In this document: positions 58,997-64,000 of the stretch, piece by piece | Layout of the letters: each line of letters opens with the position of its first letter | Position numbering within the stretch: position 1 is the first letter of the stretch | From: Paraperibacillus esterisolvens | GTDB taxonomy: Bacteria; Bacillota; Bacilli; Bacillales; DSM-1321 | Direction of reading: 5' to 3' | NCBI RefSeq assembly: GCF_046237625.1 | Contig: NZ_CP143545.1 | Span: 248,001-312,000 of the forward strand | Length of the DNA: 64,000 nt | Position numbers and translations under genes: made by a program | Notes under the pieces: model-generated | Databases searched by the model: none | The model's input: the letters and a program-made list of their open reading frames with translations, nothing else | Told to the model about the DNA's origin: nothing

Positions 58997-59039
58997 ACGG
59001 TAGGCAGGAGCGGCGCAGCCGTTTTAATAGGATTGTAAA

Positions 59040-59071
59040 CAAAAGGGACCTTTTCCTGAGGTCCCTTTTTT
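59040..59071. terminator. Bidirectional terminator between convergent genes
   Basis: AAAAGGGACC pairs with GGTCCCTTTT, with A and T runs on both sides. Confidence 0.92.
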
Positions 59072-59093
59072 ACCTTATTAAACGAACAGCTGA

Positions 59094-61520
59094 CTAAACC
59101 TTCTGTCGATATGGCATGTAAGGGGGAATTGGAACATTTATAACAGACAGCGGAACCTCCAGTGTCTCCCCCATTTGAATAGTGTAAGGGTTTGTCAGGC
59201 GGTTTGCAGCGATCAGGTCATCCACAGTCAAGCCGTATTGGTCTGCGATATATTGAAGTGATTCGCCTTCGCTCGTAATATGTTCCTTTCGCAGCTTTTC
59301 TATCTTGCAGGCGGATTGTTTAAAGGTTGGCTGCTTTGACAGAGGGTCCACGAATTCGGCAGTCAGTTCATTTGCGGCTTCTTTCTTTTCCCAGCTTCCA
59401 AAGTGAAAGGGGACGAATAGCAATCCTTTTTGGACAGCATCCCCAATCCGGGCCGGAACTTGTATCCACCCTCTTGGAGAGGATATACGCACCGTTTCCC
59501 CTTGTACAATCCCTAATGTTTCTGCATCTTCCCTGTTGATCTCTACATACCCGTGCTGGGCTGCCATGTGAAGGTGGGGAGACCTGCCTGTTTTTGTCCG
59601 GGTATGCCAATGCCATACAAGACGTCCGGTTGTAAGCCAATATGGAAATTCTGAGTTTGGCTGTTCCGCAGGCGGCAGAAATCGGGTGGGATGAATAATA
59701 GCCCGTCCATTTGCTTCCTTTTTCGCAAACTCTAACTTAGTCAGCGGCCTGCCTGTAAATTGATCCTTTGTAAAGCTTTGGGTATAATCAACCGCTGTAT
59801 GAAAGACAAAATCGGCATACAACCGGGGAGTGCCCAAAGATGCAGCATCCTTGACTGGCCATCTTAACCCATTATGGGCCTCCAGCCTTTCATAGGTAAT
59901 GCCCGACATATCACAAGGACGTCCCTTGGAGACGATCTTAAATTCCTCAAAGCATTCCTCGGGAGTCTTATAATTGATCAGCGGATTGCCGTCTTTATCG
60001 GTAAAATTCATCCGGCTGGCGAAATCCAGCAAAATATCCAGGTCCGATTTAACGCCTTCGGGCGGCTCGACTGCTTTTCGGAGCAGATTGATTGTGCGGT
60101 CTGCATTTTCCATGGTTCCTTCTTTCTCGCCCCATAGGGCTGCAGGCAGCACTACATCTGCAACGGCAGTAGTCTCGGTCAAAAACGGATCCTGAACCAC
60201 CACAAATGTTTTCTCAAATGCTTTTCTGGCACGGTCCCGGTTGGGAAGGGAAACCATCGGGTTAGTTCCGATATTCCAAAAAAAGCTGATATCCCCGGTT
60301 TCCATCATATCAATCTGCTCTTCAATCCCTTTTTCCGGTCCTGTAGGAAGCGATATTTTATCTACATTCCATATTTGTGCCATCTCTTCAATATGCTTTG
60401 GGTTCATTGGATTCCGCTGGGCAGGATAAGTTCCGACTCCTCCGGCAGTCCGATTGGCTGACGAACTCGGCTGGCCTGCCATATGGAGAGGCCCGGAGCC
60501 CGGCCTGCCTATCAGTCCCCTTATTAAATGCAGATTATTGATAGCCACACAGGCAGTAGTCGCATCCGCACTTTGAAAAGTCCCTTGAAGAGTAGTCGTC
60601 ACTAAGGACGGAGTAGTTCCCAATCTATTGATTGCTGCTAATAACAGATTTTCAGGTACACCTGTAATCGCTGCAGTTTTTTCTATAGTCCATTCTGAAA
60701 CAGACTCCTTCATATCATTGACACCAATCGTATGCCTCTCAATAAATGCAGAGTCAATATGCCCCTTGCCTAAGATCCCATTGATGAGTCCATTCAGCAA
60801 TGCAACATTTGAACCCGGATAAAGCTGTAAGTGCAGATCAGCTTCTTTGGCAGTCTGTGTTTTTCTCGGATCCACTACAATGATATAAGGTTTTCCGGTT
60901 CGTTTCTTGCGCTCCATAATCCGCTCAAACAAAACAGTTCCGGTTTCAGCAACGTTATGGCCAAAGAGCATGAGTGTTTCGGTTTCATCCACATCGTCAA
61001 ATGAAGCTGGTGTCCCGTCTGCCCCGAATGATTGTAATAGGCAGAATTCAGTGGTTGCGGTACAAAGCCGTGTATTTGCATCCAGTAAGTGGGTGCCGAG
61101 TCCGGCACGTCCTACCTTGGCGATGGTATAGTAATCCTCTAAAAAGCCCTGTCCAGTAGAATAGATTGCGATGCTGTCCGGCCCTTTTTCCTTCAATGAT
61201 TGTTTTGCTTTGGAAACGATTAAATTCATCGCCTCATCCCAGGAAGCGGGTGTTAATTTCCCTGAAGCGCCGCGTACCAGGGGAGTCTTTAACCGGTCCG
61301 GTGCGTTATTCGCATACCATTGATTTTCCCCCTTTGGCCCAAGCCTTCCCCTGTTAATAGGATGCTCTCCGTTTCCCTTGATTCCCACAATCTTCCCATC
61401 TTTCACAGCTGTATAACACCCGCAGCCTATGGAACAAATATTACACGTACTATAAACCCATTTATCAACTTCACCCTGTGTATATACCAGACTGTCAATC
61501 CGTTCATTTTCCCAGCTCAT
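59094..61520 (-). CDS. Molybdopterin oxidoreductase with C-terminal LysM domain
   Basis: An 808-residue DMSO-reductase-family enzyme of the nitrate reductase/formate dehydrogenase type, without a Tat signal, so cytosolic. The 4Fe-4S motif is CNICSIGC (about residues 27-34); the fourth ligand position reads NRGRLGPKG, with Gly where Cys is usual. The probable Mo-ligand Cys is in NTRLCTATTEFC (about 150). The C-terminal molybdopterin-binding domain (YWLTTGRLVWHWHTRTKTGR; GYVEINREDAETLGI) is complete. Residues about 745-795 (GESLQYIADQYGLTVDDL; NPYTIQMGETLEVPL) are a LysM domain, odd for this enzyme. Substrate not determined. It follows the 145-residue gene without a gap. Confidence 0.85.
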   Translation of the reverse strand: MSWENERIDSLVYTQGEVDKWVYSTCNICSIGCGCYTAVKDGKIVGIKGNGEHPINRGRLGPKGENQWYANNAPDRLKTPLVRGASGKLTPASWDEAMNLIVSKAKQSLKEKGPDSIAIYSTGQGFLEDYYTIAKVGRAGLGTHLLDANTRLCTATTEFCLLQSFGADGTPASFDDVDETETLMLFGHNVAETGTVLFERIMERKKRTGKPYIIVVDPRKTQTAKEADLHLQLYPGSNVALLNGLINGILGKGHIDSAFIERHTIGVNDMKESVSEWTIEKTAAITGVPENLLLAAINRLGTTPSLVTTTLQGTFQSADATTACVAINNLHLIRGLIGRPGSGPLHMAGQPSSSANRTAGGVGTYPAQRNPMNPKHIEEMAQIWNVDKISLPTGPEKGIEEQIDMMETGDISFFWNIGTNPMVSLPNRDRARKAFEKTFVVVQDPFLTETTAVADVVLPAALWGEKEGTMENADRTINLLRKAVEPPEGVKSDLDILLDFASRMNFTDKDGNPLINYKTPEECFEEFKIVSKGRPCDMSGITYERLEAHNGLRWPVKDAASLGTPRLYADFVFHTAVDYTQSFTKDQFTGRPLTKLEFAKKEANGRAIIHPTRFLPPAEQPNSEFPYWLTTGRLVWHWHTRTKTGRSPHLHMAAQHGYVEINREDAETLGIVQGETVRISSPRGWIQVPARIGDAVQKGLLFVPFHFGSWEKKEAANELTAEFVDPLSKQPTFKQSACKIEKLRKEHITSEGESLQYIADQYGLTVDDLIAANRLTNPYTIQMGETLEVPLSVINVPIPPYMPYRQKV

Positions 61521-61958
61521 TCAGAATTCCTCCCTTTGATATGCCGGAAGATAGAAAGCAGGCACCACATACTTGATATCTTCCAGGCCGTAGATTTCCT
61601 TAAGCTCCCGTGCAATGGCTTCCAGAATCTTTTTCATCTCGGGGAATTTCGGTTCTAATTGATCTGCAGTCGTCTGGGAAAATAAATTCATCCATGTTCC
61701 GGCTCTTTTCCAGGACCTGAAAATCGGAAAGGATATTTCATGATTGTGATACACGATACTTATGTATTCCTTTATTGTATCTAGCTCAATTTCCTGTTTA
61801 TCTGCCAGGCTGGGTATCAGCATATTGAGAACCTTCTCCTGCTCTTGAAGGGATGCTCTAAGCAGGGTCAAAAGGGGATGATCATAGGGTCTTATTTCTG
61901 TCAGTATTTCTCTGGTGCTTTTTAATATCTTTAAAAAAAGGGCTTGTAATTGAGTCAC
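61521..61958 (-). CDS. Partner protein of the molybdopterin oxidoreductase, unknown
   Basis: 145 residues, largely helical (LQALFLKILKSTREILTEIR; FPEMKKILEAIARELKEIYG), with a GTG start and GGAGAGG site. Its TGA touches the ATG of the oxidoreductase, so the pair is one operon. Small helical genes accompany formate dehydrogenases in Bacillaceae (DUF1641/YrhD); similarity to that family is possible but I cannot assert it. It may be a maturation chaperone or electron transfer adaptor. Confidence 0.7.
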   Translation of the reverse strand: MTQLQALFLKILKSTREILTEIRPYDHPLLTLLRASLQEQEKVLNMLIPSLADKQEIELDTIKEYISIVYHNHEISFPIFRSWKRAGTWMNLFSQTTADQLEPKFPEMKKILEAIARELKEIYGLEDIKYVVPAFYLPAYQREEF

Positions 61959-62347
61959 ATACCTCTCCTTCTTTCCGGACCATTTTTAACAATATTACCT
62001 TTAAATAGAACAGAATAAACACCGCTGAGGTTAAGAGCAGATGGTTCGGGGAAAAGTTATCCTTAGTGTCAATATAGCCAGTCATTGCGATTAAATATCC
62101 GGAATACCTATCCGGGTACTCTATTAAATGGAACTTCGGGCCTGGGAAGGGCTTTTCGTCCCTGCCTATTCATGGCTTTGCCGAGCTTTTTTTATTCTCC
62201 AGTATTTATTTTATAGGAATATAGAACCGGTCCTATCTGCTCGTTTACGGGCATTCCCACCGATTTTTCGCAGATTGCAGATGATAAGTATGATAAAAGA
62301 ATCGTTCAAGCTATATATCAATCTTTTTATGAGTAAAATGTCACAAT

Positions 62348-62376
62348 TTGACTAACTGGCTGACTATGAATATAAT
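62348..62376 (+). promoter_or_regulatory. SigA promoter of glnQH
   Basis: TTGACT (62348-62353), a 17-base spacer, and a perfect TATAAT (62371-62376). The rest of 61959-62347 shows no supportable gene. Confidence 0.88.
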
Positions 62377-62444
62377 TTAATTAATTCTGAAATTTTTGAT
62401 AATAAAATATACATACATATATTAGCTTTTATAGGAGGCCGCGA

Positions 62445-63173
62445 ATGATTGAATTTAGCAAAGTGAATAAGTTTTATGGGGACTTTCAAGTCTTGAAAGA
62501 TATCAATCTCACCATCAATAAAGGTGAAGTTGTAGTAGTAATAGGACCATCAGGTTCAGGGAAAAGCACTTTGCTGAGATGTATCAATCATCTGGAGACG
62601 ATCTCGGACGGGACCCTGACGGTGAACGGGATATCGGTGGGAGATAAGAAGACAGACATCAATAAACTCAGGCGCAATATCGGGATGGTGTTTCAGCACT
62701 TTTATTTATACCCGCACAAGACCGTGCTTCAGAATATCACGCTTGCCCCGATGAAGGTTTTGGGGCAGTCTGAGCAGGAAGCGAAGGAAACGGCCAGGCA
62801 CTATCTTGAAAAGGTAGGAATATTGGAGAAGGCGGATTCGTATCCATCGCAGCTATCAGGAGGCCAGCAGCAGCGGGTTGCGATTGCGCGGGGCCTTGCG
62901 ATGAAGCCGGAGGTCATGCTGTTTGATGAACCGACCTCGGCTCTTGATCCCGAGATGATCGGCGAAGTGCTTGACGTCATGAAGGCACTTGCCAAGGAAG
63001 GGATGACGATGGTTGTCGTGACCCATGAAATGGGCTTTGCCCGTGAGGTGGCCGACCGGATCGTATTTATGGATGAAGGACGAATATTGGAAGAAGCAAT
63101 TCCGGCTGATTTTTATGAGAATCCCCGTGAAGAGCGGGCTCAAATTTTCCTCAGCCGTATATTAAATCATTAA
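62445..63173 (+). CDS. glnQ: Glutamine ABC transporter ATP-binding protein GlnQ
   Basis: A 242-residue polar amino acid ABC ATPase. Walker A GPSGSGKSTLLRC (about residues 33-45), Q-loop VFQHFYLYPHKT, signature LSGGQQQRVAIARG (about 135-148), Walker B VMLFDEPTSALDPE and the switch histidine in VVTHEMGFA. Start has an AGGAGG site. glnH follows 14 bases later. B. subtilis has the order glnQ-glnH-glnM-glnP, so the permease genes are expected beyond the right edge. Confidence 0.92.
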   Translation: MIEFSKVNKFYGDFQVLKDINLTINKGEVVVVIGPSGSGKSTLLRCINHLETISDGTLTVNGISVGDKKTDINKLRRNIGMVFQHFYLYPHKTVLQNITLAPMKVLGQSEQEAKETARHYLEKVGILEKADSYPSQLSGGQQQRVAIARGLAMKPEVMLFDEPTSALDPEMIGEVLDVMKALAKEGMTMVVVTHEMGFAREVADRIVFMDEGRILEEAIPADFYENPREERAQIFLSRILNH

Positions 63174-63187
63174 TAGGGGGTAAAAAG

Positions 63188-63994
63188 ATGTTCAGAAACA
63201 AAAAAGTCTTTAAAATGGCACTGGTGTCAACCATGGCTGCGCTCATGCTTTCTGCATGCGGCGGAGGCGGTTCAAAGGAAGGAAGCAAGGATGTTCTTGC
63301 CCAGATCAAGGAAGATAAGAAGATTGTATTTGGCGTAAAGCATGATACCCGTCTATTCGGCTTGAAGAATCCGTCGACAGGCAAAGTGGAAGGCTTCGAT
63401 ATTGACCTTTCTGCGGCGCTTGCAAAAGAAATGTTCGGGTCTGATGTAAAGCCTGAATACAAAGAGGTAACCTCTAAAACGAGGGTTGGCCTTTTAAATA
63501 ACGGCAAAGTGGACGCAGTCGTGGCCACGATGACCATTAATGAAGAGCGTAAAAAAGAAGTTGATTTCACAGATGTCTATTTTGACGCCGGTCAGTCCCT
63601 GCTTGTGAAAAAGGGAAGCAAGGTGGGAGGACTGGATGACCTGAAGAAAGGTACGAAGGTACTTGCGGTCAAGGGATCCACTTCAGCCGTCAATATCCGT
63701 GAAAAAGCTCCAGATACAGAAGTGCTTGAATTTGAAAACTACGCAGAGGCCTTTACTGCATTGAAGTCAGGAAAGGGTGACGCGTTAACGACCGATGATG
63801 CCATCCTTTACGGTATGGCTGAAGAAGATCCATCCTATGAGCTGGTTGGCGGCACCTTTACGGAAGAACCATACGGCATCGCTGTCAAGAAGGGCAATAA
63901 GAAGCTTGTAGATGAATTGAACAAGGCGCTGAAGACCCTTAAGGATAATGGGGAATATGACAAGATCAAGAGCAAGTGGATTAAAGAGCAGTAA
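63188..63994 (+). CDS. glnH: Glutamine ABC transporter substrate-binding lipoprotein GlnH
   Basis: A 268-residue solute-binding protein of family 3. The lipoprotein signal has a basic start, a hydrophobic stretch and the lipobox LSAC at about residues 20-23, followed by a GGGG linker. The mature protein shows KIVFGVKHDTRLFGLK, FDIDLSAALAKEMFG and the ligand-site region TKVLAVKGSTSAVNIREK, typical for glutamine/glutamate binding. An AGGGGG site precedes the ATG. Amino acid specificity (Gln versus Glu/Asp) is inferred from operon order. Confidence 0.9.
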   Translation: MFRNKKVFKMALVSTMAALMLSACGGGGSKEGSKDVLAQIKEDKKIVFGVKHDTRLFGLKNPSTGKVEGFDIDLSAALAKEMFGSDVKPEYKEVTSKTRVGLLNNGKVDAVVATMTINEERKKEVDFTDVYFDAGQSLLVKKGSKVGGLDDLKKGTKVLAVKGSTSAVNIREKAPDTEVLEFENYAEAFTALKSGKGDALTTDDAILYGMAEEDPSYELVGGTFTEEPYGIAVKKGNKKLVDELNKALKTLKDNGEYDKIKSKWIKEQ

Positions 63995-64000
63995 TCTATA

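Noticed and set aside
62128..62355. 75-codon frame upstream of glnQ
   Set aside because: No ribosome site, and the frame ends inside the glnQ promoter region; composition is not coding-like.

Overview
The window looks like the chromosome of a spore-forming Bacillaceae bacterium (Bacillus sensu lato). The evidence is a complete Bacillus-type sigB stress operon, a cmpA spore-cortex gene, and the gene order tex - cmpA - sprT - tRNA/rRNA - tsaE - tsaB - rimI - tsaD - ABC-F - moaC - rex - ydiK - ydiL - groES - groEL, which matches the B. subtilis ydc/ydi region. No species name can be given from the sequence alone.

Layout. 1-4.5 kb: rsbR (3' part), rsbS, rsbT, rsbU, rsbV, rsbW, sigB, rsbX, with an internal SigB-type promoter before rsbV. 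4.6-8.2 kb: msrA, tex, the 39-residue cmpA on the minus strand, and a SprT-like gene. 8.3-14.9 kb: one strong promoter, eleven tRNA genes, 16S-23S-5S, a broken fMet-tRNA copy and an intact fMet-tRNA. 15.4-18.1 kb: the tsaE-tsaB-rimI-tsaD operon (t6A synthesis). 18.2-18.7 kb: an interspersed repeat and a cluster of DnaA boxes. 18.7-25.3 kb: ABC-F ATPase, moaC, rex, ydiK, ydiL, and groES-groEL under CIRCE control.

25.3-57.1 kb is an accessory region formed by repeated insertion at the 3' end of groEL. A 17-bp core (the last bases of groEL plus one) occurs at 25260, 39541 and 52244. Each copy is followed by an integrase gene or remnant on the minus strand. Two copies are preceded by a pair of 16-bp direct repeats at identical spacing, which look like integrase arm sites. 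A further integrase scar lies near 57.0 kb. Island 1 (25.3-39.5 kb) has an intact integrase and an HTH partner, an operon of four overlapping microgenes plus two large serine recombinases, a type I restriction-modification system (hsdM-hsdS-hsdR), and a nucleotidyltransferase-like/DUF262 gene pair. Island 2 (39.5-52.2 kb) has a decayed integrase, broken HEPN-like, DNA ligase and GTPase genes, a large protein with a C-terminal PD-(D/E)XK-like nuclease motif facing a small zinc-ribbon protein, and a four-gene cluster SLATT effector - QueC-like - TGT-like - CD-NTase. That cluster has the composition of a type IV CBASS antiphage system and is the most striking content of the window.

52.3-57.1 kb carries a third integrase remnant, an HxlR-like regulator, an MFS exporter, a nitroreductase gene with an in-frame TGA, and an SDR oxidoreductase. 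57.3-64 kb holds a small membrane protein, an aldo/keto reductase, a molybdopterin oxidoreductase with a C-terminal LysM domain plus a partner gene, and the start of a glutamine ABC transporter operon (glnQ, glnH) that continues past the right edge. No CRISPR array was seen.
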